From positions 1 through 61,877 of the forward strand of contig JAPZRK010000025.1 of the NCBI GenBank assembly GCA_027531445.1: a stretch of 61,877 bases of DNA, given 5' to 3'. Source of the DNA: Leptospira sp. (GTDB lineage: Bacteria > Spirochaetota > Leptospiria > Leptospirales > Leptospiraceae). A model generated the notes under the pieces. It saw only the letters and a list, made by a program, of their open reading frames with translations, was not told the origin of the DNA and did no database searches. The translations under genes were made by a program, and so were the position numbers. Shown in pieces: positions 8,600-17,564 of this stretch; position 1 is the stretch's first letter, and the number at the start of each line of letters is the position of its first letter.

Positions 8600-9517
8600 T
8601 CACCCTTTTTCCAAGGAGATTCCAATTACTTTGAAATTCTCTTTTTTTCTTAGTTCTTTGGGTATTTCAGCAAGAATGATTTCGCTTAGCTTTGATAAAA
8701 TGCGCGATTTATAGAATCCTTTTTTATAAACAAAACTGATTTCCCTTGCAGGTTCGGGACTTGAAAAAGGTACGATCCGTTCACTTTTCATATCCACAGC
8801 TAACTTTGGAAGTAAAGTTACCCCGATACCTAAGTCCACCATACGTTTTAATGTTTCCACACTTCCACTATCGATTTTAGCAACCGAATTGTGATTACAG
8901 ATCTTAAGCGACTGGTGGCGAAAACAATGCTCTTCTCCCAAAACTAGTAAGGGATACTTTTCTATATTTTGCATCGTTACCGTTTTACCTTTATTCTTTG
9001 CATCTTCTGGATAGTACGCAACAAACGGTTCATAATAAATGGGATCTTCTATGATATTCGGAACTCGCAACGGTGTCGCCAAAATCCCTAGGTCCAATTC
9101 CTCATTTTCTAATTTTTGCAAAATCGTTAGAGTGGGAAGTTCTGATAATTGAATTTGTAATTTCGGAAGCTTAATCCGTAAGCTTTGATAAATGGCAGGA
9201 ATCAAGTAGTTACCAACAGTCGGTATGATACCAACCGTGATTTGTCCTGAAACTTCGTCTCTCACTTGCTCTGCGATTTCAAATAGTTTGTCGGCTTCTC
9301 GTAGAGTAAGCTTCGCCTGAGCAATGATCGCCTTCCCTAATTTTGTAGTAGTGATGGGATTTTTTCTTCTATCGAACAATTCAAAACCGAGCTCTTGCTC
9401 TGCTTTTTGCACTTGCAGACTAAGTGTAGGCTGTGCTACTAAACAATGTTCTGCGGCACGGGCAAAACTTTTATGATGATCCAATGCCACTAAGTAACGA
9501 AGTTGGGTGATTGTCAT
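8600..9517 (-). CDS. oxyR: LysR-type peroxide sensor OxyR
   Basis: 305 residues. The N-terminal winged helix (about 1-60) has the LysR pattern MTITQLRYLVAL...FARAAEHCLVAQPTLS. The effector domain carries GEEHCFRHQSLKIC with Cys198 and Cys207, which match the redox pair Cys199/Cys208 of Escherichia coli OxyR in position and context (HC[LF]R.Q). It therefore probably senses H2O2 through a reversible disulfide. It sits immediately upstream of ahpC and ahpF in the same direction, the expected targets. The C-terminus is a little longer than in E. coli. Confidence 0.93.
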   Translation of the reverse strand: MTITQLRYLVALDHHKSFARAAEHCLVAQPTLSLQVQKAEQELGFELFDRRKNPITTTKLGKAIIAQAKLTLREADKLFEIAEQVRDEVSGQITVGIIPTVGNYLIPAIYQSLRIKLPKLQIQLSELPTLTILQKLENEELDLGILATPLRVPNIIEDPIYYEPFVAYYPEDAKNKGKTVTMQNIEKYPLLVLGEEHCFRHQSLKICNHNSVAKIDSGSVETLKRMVDLGIGVTLLPKLAVDMKSERIVPFSSPEPAREISFVYKKGFYKSRILSKLSEIILAEIPKELRKKENFKVIGISLEKG

Positions 9518-9591
9518 AGGTAATAATTTACCAAGGAACCAAAAATTTCTATAGAAAAATCCATCGAATTCGATTCAGTTGAAAAACGACC

Positions 9592-11535
9592 ATGAGGCTT
9601 TTCCGTTTTTTACTTTGCCAAATCCTGATCTGGAGCTCTTTCTTGAGCATTTGGGCGGAGCCTCATATTTTGGATCCATTTCATAAAACGAAAGTTCCAA
9701 ATGGCTGGACTTTTGTCGTGCCACCAGGTGAGCCGAAACCCATAGAAGTAGGAAAAGCTCTCAATTCACAAGGTTACCCACCACCAGTAATGGGTACGTA
9801 TCGATTTGAATTTATAGTTCCCGATTATGAGGTACTGCCTCCACAAGGGATTTATTTAAATAGAGTACAGGAAGCAGATAAAATTTATTTGAACGGACAT
9901 TTGATTGGTGAAACTGGGAATTTTGAACCTTACGGACGTTACAACCCTAATTGGTATTTCAAAAGACTTTATTTTCTTCCTGATTCCTTACTCAAACGGA
10001 ATTCGACCAATGTGATTGAAATCAAAATTTTTTATCGCAATCAAACATTTCCAGGCGGTATCTTCCGTACTGTTCCTGAGATCGGACATTATGATCTCCT
10101 GGGCACGAATATATTGATAGAGGATGGAAGAGATGTATGTATTATCATGCTTTTTTTTGGTATCGGGCTCTATCAAATTTTTTCAATTTTGTTCCGTAGA
10201 CAAAGGCGGGCGAATTTTTACTTATTATGTTCTAGCATGGTTTTTGTTATGTGGAGATTGCCATTGATCAATGCAACTCAAACATACTTCAACCTAGAGT
10301 TCAATACATTGATTCGCATATTTTTTTCTTTTCAGTCGCTTTTTCCGATTTCCCTCATGTTATTTAGCTATGCTTTATTTCGAGATCCGATACGCTTAAA
10401 AGAAGTAATTGTCATCAGTATCGTTTCTATCCTCGCATTCATTCAATTATTTGATATAGATAGCAATACTCGAATCTTAGTACTACGCATTTGGGAGGCA
10501 TGTTTGATCCCAATCGTATTTCTTGTCTTACGTAGTGTTTACAGATCTTCAGCAGAGTTCAAAAAAGAGGCGATGATCCTTGGAACCGGCTTCTTCTTGT
10601 TATGTTCAGCTGGAATTATTGATATAGCCATCGACATCTCCACAGGTAAAAATATTTATCTCACACAGTATGGATTTCTCATTCTGATGGTTTTTTCTGC
10701 CATTACCATCTCATTTAGAAATGCAAAAAACGAAAAAGAACTTTCTGAGCTCACTAAAGACTTGGAAGGTCGGGTTCAAAAGAGAACTAAAGAATTGAAT
10801 TTAAAAAATGAAAGTTTGCAACAAAACCTTCATGTGGCATCCCAATTACAAGGACACCTTCTTCCCAAAGAATCTCCAAGTTTAGATGGGTTGATCCTCC
10901 ATCCTACGTACCTTCCTATGGAACAAGTTGGTGGAGACTTTTATGATTGGATCAAAATAAACGACCACAAACTTTTACTTTTTATTGCCGATGTAGCAGG
11001 ACATGGAGTGCCTGCGGCACTCGTTTCATCGATGGTCAAAGTTCAATTTAGAGAAGTAGCCAAAGAAACAAATGATCCCTCGGTGATCCTTTCAAGAATG
11101 AACCAAGCCTTGATCTCACTTGTAAGCAAATATTATATAACTGCAAGTTGTGCACTCTTTGATCTTGAAAAACGAAATGTAACTCTCAGCAGTGCAGGTC
11201 ATCCTAATCCTCTCATTTATAACAGCTCCTTGTCTCATTTCAAATTTTTAAATATGCGTGGAATGATTTTAGGATGGAGAGAAGAAGATAATTATCAGAA
11301 TATAGAAGAGCCGATTACATTCGGTGACCGTTTCTTTTTCTATACCGATGGAGTGACAGAATCAAGGTCCAATGGCAAATTTTTTGGAGAAGCAAATTTA
11401 ATGAGAGTCATCAAAAACAATCGAAACAAAAGCATTCAAGAATTGTCAGAAGCATTGCATGTGGAACTTTTGGAATATTCCGACTCGGAAATCAAAGATG
11501 ATGTTACCTACGTCATCATCGAGATCACAAATTGA
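9592..11535 (+). CDS. 7TM-sensor SpoIIE/PP2C-family phosphatase
   Basis: 647 residues. A signal peptide is followed by a periplasmic galactose-binding-like domain (about 40-170, with IYLNGHLIGETGNF), seven membrane segments (about 180-375, 7TMR-DISM type), a coiled coil (about 380-425) and a SpoIIE phosphatase domain (about 430-647). Metal-binding motifs are GGDFYDW, VAGHGVPAALVS, FFYTDGVTE and IKDDVTYV. It would dephosphorylate a Ser/Thr phosphoprotein, typically an anti-anti-sigma factor, in response to a periplasmic ligand. Its stop overlaps the next start by one base (TGATG), so it is translationally coupled to the LytTR regulator. Confidence 0.9.
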   Translation: MRLFRFLLCQILIWSSFLSIWAEPHILDPFHKTKVPNGWTFVVPPGEPKPIEVGKALNSQGYPPPVMGTYRFEFIVPDYEVLPPQGIYLNRVQEADKIYLNGHLIGETGNFEPYGRYNPNWYFKRLYFLPDSLLKRNSTNVIEIKIFYRNQTFPGGIFRTVPEIGHYDLLGTNILIEDGRDVCIIMLFFGIGLYQIFSILFRRQRRANFYLLCSSMVFVMWRLPLINATQTYFNLEFNTLIRIFFSFQSLFPISLMLFSYALFRDPIRLKEVIVISIVSILAFIQLFDIDSNTRILVLRIWEACLIPIVFLVLRSVYRSSAEFKKEAMILGTGFFLLCSAGIIDIAIDISTGKNIYLTQYGFLILMVFSAITISFRNAKNEKELSELTKDLEGRVQKRTKELNLKNESLQQNLHVASQLQGHLLPKESPSLDGLILHPTYLPMEQVGGDFYDWIKINDHKLLLFIADVAGHGVPAALVSSMVKVQFREVAKETNDPSVILSRMNQALISLVSKYYITASCALFDLEKRNVTLSSAGHPNPLIYNSSLSHFKFLNMRGMILGWREEDNYQNIEEPITFGDRFFFYTDGVTESRSNGKFFGEANLMRVIKNNRNKSIQELSEALHVELLEYSDSEIKDDVTYVIIEITN

Positions 11536-12275
11536 TGGCAGAAGACAGAGTATATCAAACTTTGATCATCGAGGATGAGTATCCGGCAAGAATGCTCATG
11601 ATAGACTATATCATGAATTGTCCAGAGCTACAACTGGCAGGAATTGCGGAAGATGGAAACAAAGCTGTGGAACTCCTTCATGAAAAAGATTTTGATCTTG
11701 TGTTTGTGGATATCAATTTGCCTGGTTTTTCCGGTATGGATGTAATTCGCAGGGTTGATAAAGAAAATACTTTTTTTATTCTCACAACAGCTTACAGCGA
11801 ATATGCGGTAGAGGCTTTTGATTTGGATGCTCTTGATTATCTGCTCAAACCATTTTCCTATGAACGCTTTCGAAAAGCAGTTGAAAAAGCCATTAAATTC
11901 TTAAAAGAGAAAGAACAACCCAAATCGACCAACAACTCAAGCACTCAACTAACGTTCGTTTCGGAATCTACCACATACATCCTTCCCTTCTCGAATATTC
12001 ACTATCTTTCTTCCAATCATAAAAGTTCAATCATTCATACAGAACAAAAAGATTATGAGACATCGAAGCTTCTGAAAGAGTTAGAAGAGAAATTACCGCA
12101 AAACCAATTCCTACGTATCCATAAAAGTTTTTTAGTGAATGTGGATTGGATCTCGAGTCTACGTTATGATAAGGGTGGGGCATACATCATCCAACTCAAG
12201 AATGAAGACGAAACCGTCTTGCCGGTAGGAAGAGTGTATGCCAATGCTTTAAAGGAAAAACTCGGTCTTCGCTGA
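11535..12275 (+). CDS. LytTR-family response regulator
   Basis: 246 residues. The N-terminal receiver domain (about 5-120) shows the acidic pair IIEDEYPA, phospho-acceptor FVDINLP and the conserved Lys in LLKPF. The C-terminal LytTR DNA-binding domain (about 145-246) shows FLRIHKSFLVNVDWI. I take the ATG at 11535, which overlaps the TGA of the phosphatase gene, rather than the TTG one codon earlier. A LytS-type kinase lies 6 kb downstream at the end of the TonB cluster and is the likely partner. Confidence 0.92.
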   Translation: MAEDRVYQTLIIEDEYPARMLMIDYIMNCPELQLAGIAEDGNKAVELLHEKDFDLVFVDINLPGFSGMDVIRRVDKENTFFILTTAYSEYAVEAFDLDALDYLLKPFSYERFRKAVEKAIKFLKEKEQPKSTNNSSTQLTFVSESTTYILPFSNIHYLSSNHKSSIIHTEQKDYETSKLLKELEEKLPQNQFLRIHKSFLVNVDWISSLRYDKGGAYIIQLKNEDETVLPVGRVYANALKEKLGLR

Positions 12276-12403
12276 ATTCCGAGTTTGACTCCCATATTTG
12301 TAGCGTTCATTCCCGAATTCGTATCTAATCCGAGTTATCCGAAATTTTCCATTGACAACAAGAATGAAAATTACCTGATCAAGTCTGAATCGGAGTTTTT
12401 TTT
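12276..12403 (+). promoter_or_regulatory. Leader of the TonB cluster with repeated CCGAGTT/CGGAGTT motifs
   Basis: This 128-base gap precedes the first lipoprotein gene. CCGAGTT occurs at about 12279 and 12330, and a related CGGAGTT at 12391 forms the ribosome site (GGAG, eight bases before the ATG). A TTGACA lies at about 12353 without a convincing -10. LytTR regulators bind direct repeats, so these motifs could be operators, but spacing (about 51 and 60 bases) is not the usual one turn. Confidence 0.3.
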
Positions 12404-12790
12404 ATGCAAAGATCTTTTTTCGTTTTAGTCATCGTTTCACTTTTTCTTTCATTAACGCAATGCGCTTCGTCAACGGTCGGAGTTGCGGCAAGTAATAAAC
12501 CCATTCCCAATACTCCCTACGAGACGATAAAGTCGGTCGATAAACTGTTTACGTGGTATTCGATTGATTTGATTTTAATCAGTGTTTCGACGTCCACTCC
12601 CCCGACTGAAAAGATTTACGATGAGATGATGGAAGGCGAAACAGCGGACGCTATTGTAAACATTAGATACTACAACGAAAAATCCGTCTTTGGCCCTGTA
12701 CTCCGTCATAGGTTCGGTATCAAGGGTGACTTGATTCGATATACTTCGACAACCGGTCCAACAACGCCTACAACCAGAACAAAAAGGTAA
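12404..12790 (+). CDS. Small lipoprotein of the TonB cluster
   Basis: 128 residues. A hydrophobic signal ending LTQC is a lipobox, so the mature protein starts at Cys20 and is anchored in a membrane. The C-terminus is low-complexity Thr/Pro. No known family is recognised. First of a run of genes with very short gaps (5 bases to the next) that leads into a TonB-dependent receptor, so it probably serves the same uptake or secretion system. Confidence 0.75.
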   Translation: MQRSFFVLVIVSLFLSLTQCASSTVGVAASNKPIPNTPYETIKSVDKLFTWYSIDLILISVSTSTPPTEKIYDEMMEGETADAIVNIRYYNEKSVFGPVLRHRFGIKGDLIRYTSTTGPTTPTTRTKR

Positions 12791-12798
12791 TCACGGTG

Positions 12799-13203
12799 AT
12801 GATTCGTTTATTTCCATATACGCTTTGTTTGTTGGCGCTCCTGTCTACAAACTGCATCGGCATGAAAGTTCGAAATGAAATCACCCTATTCGACTCTGCT
12901 ACTTTAGTCAGATCAGACAACTACGTAGTATTGGGCAAAGGGACTGGTCAAGATTCTGCTTTCTTTATCCTGGGAATGATTCCCGTTACCAAAGAACCAA
13001 ATGTTGAGTTAGCGATGAGCCAAGCATTGGAAAAATTTCCAGGTGGTCGCACACTTACCAATATCCAAATCATTCGCGAAGATAGGCCCTACTTTCCACT
13101 GGGTCTTGTCACCGTTGTAATCGTAACTGCTGATGTTATCGGAGAAGCTAGCTTACCGACAGTAGATGAAGCCATTCCAAATCCGAAGGGTACAAAAAAA
13201 TGA
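12799..13203 (+). CDS. Small lipoprotein of the TonB cluster
   Basis: 134 residues with a signal peptide ending LSTNC, a plausible lipobox. A GTG one codon before the ATG could also start it. The body has no recognised family. Its stop overlaps the next gene by four bases (ATGA), so the three lipoproteins are translationally coupled. The role is unknown; location suggests a periplasmic or outer-membrane accessory of the TonB-dependent receptor. Confidence 0.75.
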   Translation: MIRLFPYTLCLLALLSTNCIGMKVRNEITLFDSATLVRSDNYVVLGKGTGQDSAFFILGMIPVTKEPNVELAMSQALEKFPGGRTLTNIQIIREDRPYFPLGLVTVVIVTADVIGEASLPTVDEAIPNPKGTKK

Positions 13204-13553
13204 ACGCAAAGTTACTATATAAATCATTTGCGCTTGTTGTTATGCTTTCTTTGCAAGTGAATTGTGCGCCAGGTGAAGAAACAGTTGATGTAAACGACGC
13301 CCAAAGCCAAGTACTCGCCGCCGCAAAATTTGCGGCTGACAAATGTGGCACACCGATCCCCCAACCTCCACTTATCATTTTAGATTCTCCTGTGAAGAGG
13401 AATCTTGACCTTTGTACGATTTCAATTACGAGGACTGGATGTCCTTTTAATGCTTATCCGCTTCCTTGTCTGCTCATCTACCTTCAAAAGGATCCAGGAG
13501 ATATTCCTTGGTATATAAACTTCAATGAACTCAGCAAACAAAAAATCAATTAA
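13200..13553 (+). CDS. Small Cys-containing lipoprotein of the TonB cluster
   Basis: 117 residues. The signal peptide ends QVNC, a loose spirochaetal lipobox. The mature part has four further Cys residues (DKCG, DLCT, TGCP, LPCL), suggesting disulfides in the periplasm. No family recognised. The gene overlaps the receptor gene downstream by 29 bases in a different frame, which is unusually long and points to tight coupling. Confidence 0.72.
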   Translation: MNAKLLYKSFALVVMLSLQVNCAPGEETVDVNDAQSQVLAAAKFAADKCGTPIPQPPLIILDSPVKRNLDLCTISITRTGCPFNAYPLPCLLIYLQKDPGDIPWYINFNELSKQKIN

Positions 13554-16032
13554 ACTTATCTTAGCTCTGTTAGTTGCGCTGATAGCAAACCCTTTATTCT
13601 CAGTGAGCGTAAAGGCAAAGCTTTATAATGCAAAAACTGAAAAAGGGGAGAAGAATCTTTCCGTCATGGTATTCGAGACGAAAAAGTTTTTTCTTACGGA
13701 CGCAGAAGGCAATGTAAACATAGAGTTCCCAGCACCGGGAGAATATACGCTACGACTTCTCAAAGAAACTGGAACAGTAGATATCAAAATCACTGTCAAC
13801 GGAGATGATACTCGTACGATTTATACGGAGAAAAAAGCACCGTCTAAAGTTGGAATCAACGTCGCAGGTGAAAGAGAAAAGACAGTAGCGTCTCGAACCA
13901 AGGTCAGATACGAAGAAATCAAACGTATGCCAGGAACATTCGGAGAAGCACTCCGGGCCTTAGAGACACTTCCAGGCGTTGTTCCGAATATTGGATTCGG
14001 CGGTGGAGCCAATGGTATCATCGTTCGTGGTGCCGACCCGCAATCCAATACATATTTGTATGACGACCTCCCTATTCTATACGCTTACCACCTTGATGGA
14101 CTCACATCTGTAATTCATAATGATTTGATCAAATCCATCGATTTGTATCGAGGTGCATATCCAGCAAACTTTAATAATGCGACCGGTGGTGTGATTGAAA
14201 TCGAAACGATCGACTCTGTAAATAAAGCTAAAGGTGCATTCCAGGTTTCTCTATGGAACACGACTGCTTACTCCGCCACGCCTTTTGCAAATGGGAAAGG
14301 TTATGTTGCAGTTGGAGGAAAGTATGGTTACCTGGATAGAACTTTAGGACAATCAGGTCTTTTGCCCGAAGGGATTCGACTTCCCAGATATAACGACTCG
14401 CAAGTTAAATTTGTTTATAATTTTACACCAGAACACCAAATCGCATTCTATAACCTAACAGCTCAAGACAACTTTGCTATCGACGTTCCGAACAAACCTG
14501 TCAATGATCCAACAAAAGACGAGCTAGGTACCTTCTCGAGTGCGAGGGCAAACTTTGGTCAAAGCTTTCGTACTACTGCACTTCGTTACTCTTGGATTCC
14601 TAGCGACAAATTCCAAAACAGGCTCACTCTAATCAGCTATGACCCGATACAAGAATACAATGTGGGAATCGGAACGATCCGAGGAAAGGAATTCACAAGG
14701 GCAACTTACGCTGGTCTCAGACAAGATGCCACGTGGACTCCAAATGCTATGTTCAAAATCGACTTCGGATCAGAGTATAGAAGACTTGCTTTCAGAAATT
14801 ATGGAGACCAAGTTCGTCTGAGAGATCCGAATATTGTAAATCCCAATCCTTATAACACAACTAACCCTGATTTTGTGACACAACCATTGAATGTGGTGGG
14901 AACATCTGGATATTACAATGCATACACTACAGTTCATGTAAAGGTCGGCAATTTCGCCTTTGAACCTGGAGTTCGATATGACCATCTCCAAGCGACAAAA
15001 AATGGCGCTCTCGGACCAAGGGCAACAATATCCTATACCTTCCCAGAAGTCGGAAAGGGCTTAACCATTTTTGCAAACGGTGGGGATATGAATCGATTTC
15101 CTCAAACCACTGTTTTCAACCAAGAAACAGGAAACCCCGATCTAAGATTTGAGAGCGTTCGCAAAACAGGCGTAGGAATAGATCAAAAAATTAACAGTGT
15201 TTATGAAGTGAAAATTGAACTTTTCAAAAATGAGTTCAAAAATACAATCGTTGCCGATCCTTATGCGTCTATCCCAGTCGGTCTCAACCCTGATAAGAAT
15301 CAATGGCTATCTCAGCCACTCGTCACCAATCGGTCGCTAAATTTTTCAAATAAAGGAGATGGTTGGTCACACGGTTATGAATTGCTTTTGAGAAAAAACT
15401 CAAGACAAGGAAGTCGTGATTGGTTTGGGTGGATATCTTATACCTGGTCTCAATCCTTTTCAAATACGAATATTTATAAAATCTATGACGGCGATACATT
15501 TCAGTATTCTGCCATTGAGAGAAAAGTGTTAGCTGAATATGCCAATAATTCTCGGGAACAACTTGCAACTTGGGATAGAACTCACGTCGCAAACGTAGTC
15601 TATGGATGGCGCGCTACTGAGGAGTACCAAATCGGTGGTCGGTGGAGCTATCTCACCTCTACTCCATTTCGTCCAATCACAGGCGATGATGGTGGACGGT
15701 TTACAAACCCAGCAAATGGAATCACATTTTGGAACGATACATACTCTAACAATCCGTATACTGCCGATTATGGAAACGTAAGACGCGGAGCGGACTTTCA
15801 CAGATTAGATATCCGTTTTGACAAATTTGAGAATTACTCTTGGGGATACTTAAACTGGTACCTGGAGATAGTAAACGTTTACCTTCGAAAAAATACGAAT
15901 GGCGAAAGCTTCGACAACTCACGCCCCTTTTCTGCGACAAACCCGACGCCTTCTCAAACATTTGGAACATTAGAACTTCCGAATCGAACCGTCATTCCAT
16001 TCTTCAATATTGGTATGGAGGCACATTTCTAA
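13525..16032 (+). CDS. TonB-dependent outer-membrane receptor
   Basis: 835 residues. After a signal peptide (about 1-27) comes a carboxypeptidase-regulatory-like beta-sandwich (about 28-105), a plug domain (about 120-230, with FGEALRALETLPGV and GIIVRGADPQSNTYLYDDLPI) and a beta-barrel to the C-terminus (ending FFNIGMEAHF with terminal Phe). It imports or exports a large substrate through the outer membrane with energy from the ExbB-ExbD-TonB proteins encoded just downstream. The substrate is not evident; no riboswitch or Fur-type site was noted upstream. The start ATG lies inside the previous gene. Confidence 0.92.
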   Translation: MNSANKKSIKLILALLVALIANPLFSVSVKAKLYNAKTEKGEKNLSVMVFETKKFFLTDAEGNVNIEFPAPGEYTLRLLKETGTVDIKITVNGDDTRTIYTEKKAPSKVGINVAGEREKTVASRTKVRYEEIKRMPGTFGEALRALETLPGVVPNIGFGGGANGIIVRGADPQSNTYLYDDLPILYAYHLDGLTSVIHNDLIKSIDLYRGAYPANFNNATGGVIEIETIDSVNKAKGAFQVSLWNTTAYSATPFANGKGYVAVGGKYGYLDRTLGQSGLLPEGIRLPRYNDSQVKFVYNFTPEHQIAFYNLTAQDNFAIDVPNKPVNDPTKDELGTFSSARANFGQSFRTTALRYSWIPSDKFQNRLTLISYDPIQEYNVGIGTIRGKEFTRATYAGLRQDATWTPNAMFKIDFGSEYRRLAFRNYGDQVRLRDPNIVNPNPYNTTNPDFVTQPLNVVGTSGYYNAYTTVHVKVGNFAFEPGVRYDHLQATKNGALGPRATISYTFPEVGKGLTIFANGGDMNRFPQTTVFNQETGNPDLRFESVRKTGVGIDQKINSVYEVKIELFKNEFKNTIVADPYASIPVGLNPDKNQWLSQPLVTNRSLNFSNKGDGWSHGYELLLRKNSRQGSRDWFGWISYTWSQSFSNTNIYKIYDGDTFQYSAIERKVLAEYANNSREQLATWDRTHVANVVYGWRATEEYQIGGRWSYLTSTPFRPITGDDGGRFTNPANGITFWNDTYSNNPYTADYGNVRRGADFHRLDIRFDKFENYSWGYLNWYLEIVNVYLRKNTNGESFDNSRPFSATNPTPSQTFGTLELPNRTVIPFFNIGMEAHF

Positions 16033-16547
16033 TGAAATCATCTGCAAAACTTTTTGTATTAGTCCTTTTGCTTTTTTCTTTCGCGTGCACAAAAAACAAA
16101 CCCAAGGCGGAAGAGGAGTACGCATCAACCTTGTTGCTGCAATTGGCAACAACTCCATCGAATGCATTGGACACATGTATTGCTCTAGGAAAAAAACAAA
16201 CCGAGTGTTTATACGCACCGTTAGTTGCGCAAGGACTTACAGCACCAACAGTTTCGGACGAAACGTACACCTCAGACTGTCGCACAGAACTGAGTTCTTC
16301 CTCTTTCAATACTATGTCTACTATTGCACAAACCTGCGTATTGACATGTCAAGATACAGACTGGAAAACAAAACTCGCCTCCGGTGAATGCCGGACATCC
16401 ACAGCAACTAGTCTTGTCATTTCCAGTAGAACAAATACGGTGGTTACAAAGTGTATCAGATCCTGTTTCCAAACCACAAACACATCTGTTTCGGAAGCAG
16501 ATCTTCCCAAATTATTGATTTTTAATTTTATTCAAAACGGAGATTGA
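16032..16547 (+). CDS. Cys-rich lipoprotein between receptor and exbB
   Basis: 171 residues. The ATG overlaps the receptor stop by one base (TAATG), which sets the start; the frame is open further upstream but that part is shadow. The signal ends LFSFAC, a lipobox. The mature part holds about eight Cys residues in pairs (DTC, TEC, DCR, QTCVLTC, GECR, TKCIRSC), so it is probably disulfide-bonded in the periplasm. No family recognised. Its place between receptor and motor genes suggests a receptor-associated lipoprotein. Confidence 0.75.
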   Translation: MKSSAKLFVLVLLLFSFACTKNKPKAEEEYASTLLLQLATTPSNALDTCIALGKKQTECLYAPLVAQGLTAPTVSDETYTSDCRTELSSSSFNTMSTIAQTCVLTCQDTDWKTKLASGECRTSTATSLVISSRTNTVVTKCIRSCFQTTNTSVSEADLPKLLIFNFIQNGD

Positions 16548-16548
16548 C

Positions 16549-17163
16549 ATGCAAGAATTTGTAGAAATCGGAGAGAGCCTGGTCTTTTTTGCTATGACTA
16601 TAGCAAGTGTGATCGCATTCGCAGTCTTTTTAGAAAGACTATTGTACTTCAAAAAAACCATGGGAAAGATCAATGATGAATTCCTAACGCAAGTAAGAAG
16701 TGCCCTTCACGAAAAACCAGAGATAACATGGGAGGCACCACTCACTCACACTTCTTCTTATTGGAGATTCGTACACTTTGCACTCAGACAAATTGGTTTG
16801 GGAAGAAAAGGTTTAGATGAAAGTCTAGAAGGTCAAATTTTAACTGAAAAGTTAGAATTGGAAAAACGCCTTCCTATCCTAAATACTCTTGGAAATAACG
16901 CTCCTTTCATTGGATTGTTAGGAACAGTATTGGGTGTGATCAAGGCATTCTATGGTCTAGGAACCTTGGGTGCTTCTGGCGCCGATGTAGTGATGCGCTC
17001 TATCTCGACAGCACTCCTCGCAACTGCGGCAGGCCTTGGTGTTGCAATTCCGGTCGTAATGGCAAATAACTACTTTTCCCGTAAAGCGAAGGTGATCCTA
17101 CAAAACTTAGAAATTTTAAAACAAGAATTTATTGCATACCAGATGAACAAAACAAAGGTATAA
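16549..17163 (+). CDS. exbB: ExbB-type proton channel (MotA/TolQ/ExbB family)
   Basis: 204 residues with three membrane segments (about 10-30, 115-140 and 150-175). The family block GLLGTVLGVIKAFYGLG and the STALLATAAGLGVAIP segment are clear. With ExbD it forms the inner-membrane proton channel that energises TonB. One base separates it from the lipoprotein gene and two from exbD. Confidence 0.92.
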   Translation: MQEFVEIGESLVFFAMTIASVIAFAVFLERLLYFKKTMGKINDEFLTQVRSALHEKPEITWEAPLTHTSSYWRFVHFALRQIGLGRKGLDESLEGQILTEKLELEKRLPILNTLGNNAPFIGLLGTVLGVIKAFYGLGTLGASGADVVMRSISTALLATAAGLGVAIPVVMANNYFSRKAKVILQNLEILKQEFIAYQMNKTKV

Positions 17164-17165
17164 AA

Positions 17166-17564
17166 ATGGCACAATCAAGTTCACAAGATGAAGAAATAGG
17201 AAGTATCAACATCACTCCCATGGTGGATGTGATACTCGTTCTCCTTGTCATCTTTATGGTGACAGCAAACTTTCTTAAAAAGGAAAGTATCAATATCAAC
17301 CTTCCGAAAGTACAAGCGGCGGATCCCAATGTCGCCGAATCTGTTCAAGTCGCGATGACAAAAACGGGAGGTATTTTATTGGAAGGAAAAGACATTCAAA
17401 TTCCTGCATTGATTAAAAATTTGGAGAGAGAATCCAAAATCAAACCAAATATGCGATTAACGCTTTCTGCAGATGAAACCTTGCCCTATGGGAAAATCAC
17501 AGAACTTATGGGTATCATTCGTAAAGCAGGCGTTACAAGGATTGCTCTTAGTGTAAAGAAATGA
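17166..17564 (+). CDS. exbD: ExbD-type biopolymer transport protein
   Basis: 132 residues. INITPMVDVILVLLVIFMVTA is the single membrane segment with the proton-carrying Asp in PMVD; the rest is a periplasmic domain ending GVTRIALSVKK. It pairs with the ExbB homologue upstream. Its stop overlaps the tonB start by four bases. Confidence 0.93.
   Translation: MAQSSSQDEEIGSINITPMVDVILVLLVIFMVTANFLKKESININLPKVQAADPNVAESVQVAMTKTGGILLEGKDIQIPALIKNLERESKIKPNMRLTLSADETLPYGKITELMGIIRKAGVTRIALSVKK

Noticed and set aside
15840..16031. Longer N-terminus for the lipoprotein at 16032
   Set aside because: The upstream part lies within the receptor gene in another frame and lacks a ribosome site; the ATG overlapping the receptor stop opens directly onto a signal peptide.
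16004..16387. Open frames of 101 and 125 codons overlapping the Cys-rich lipoprotein
   Set aside because: Shadows of the lipoprotein in other frames, with no ribosome site and no recognised pattern.
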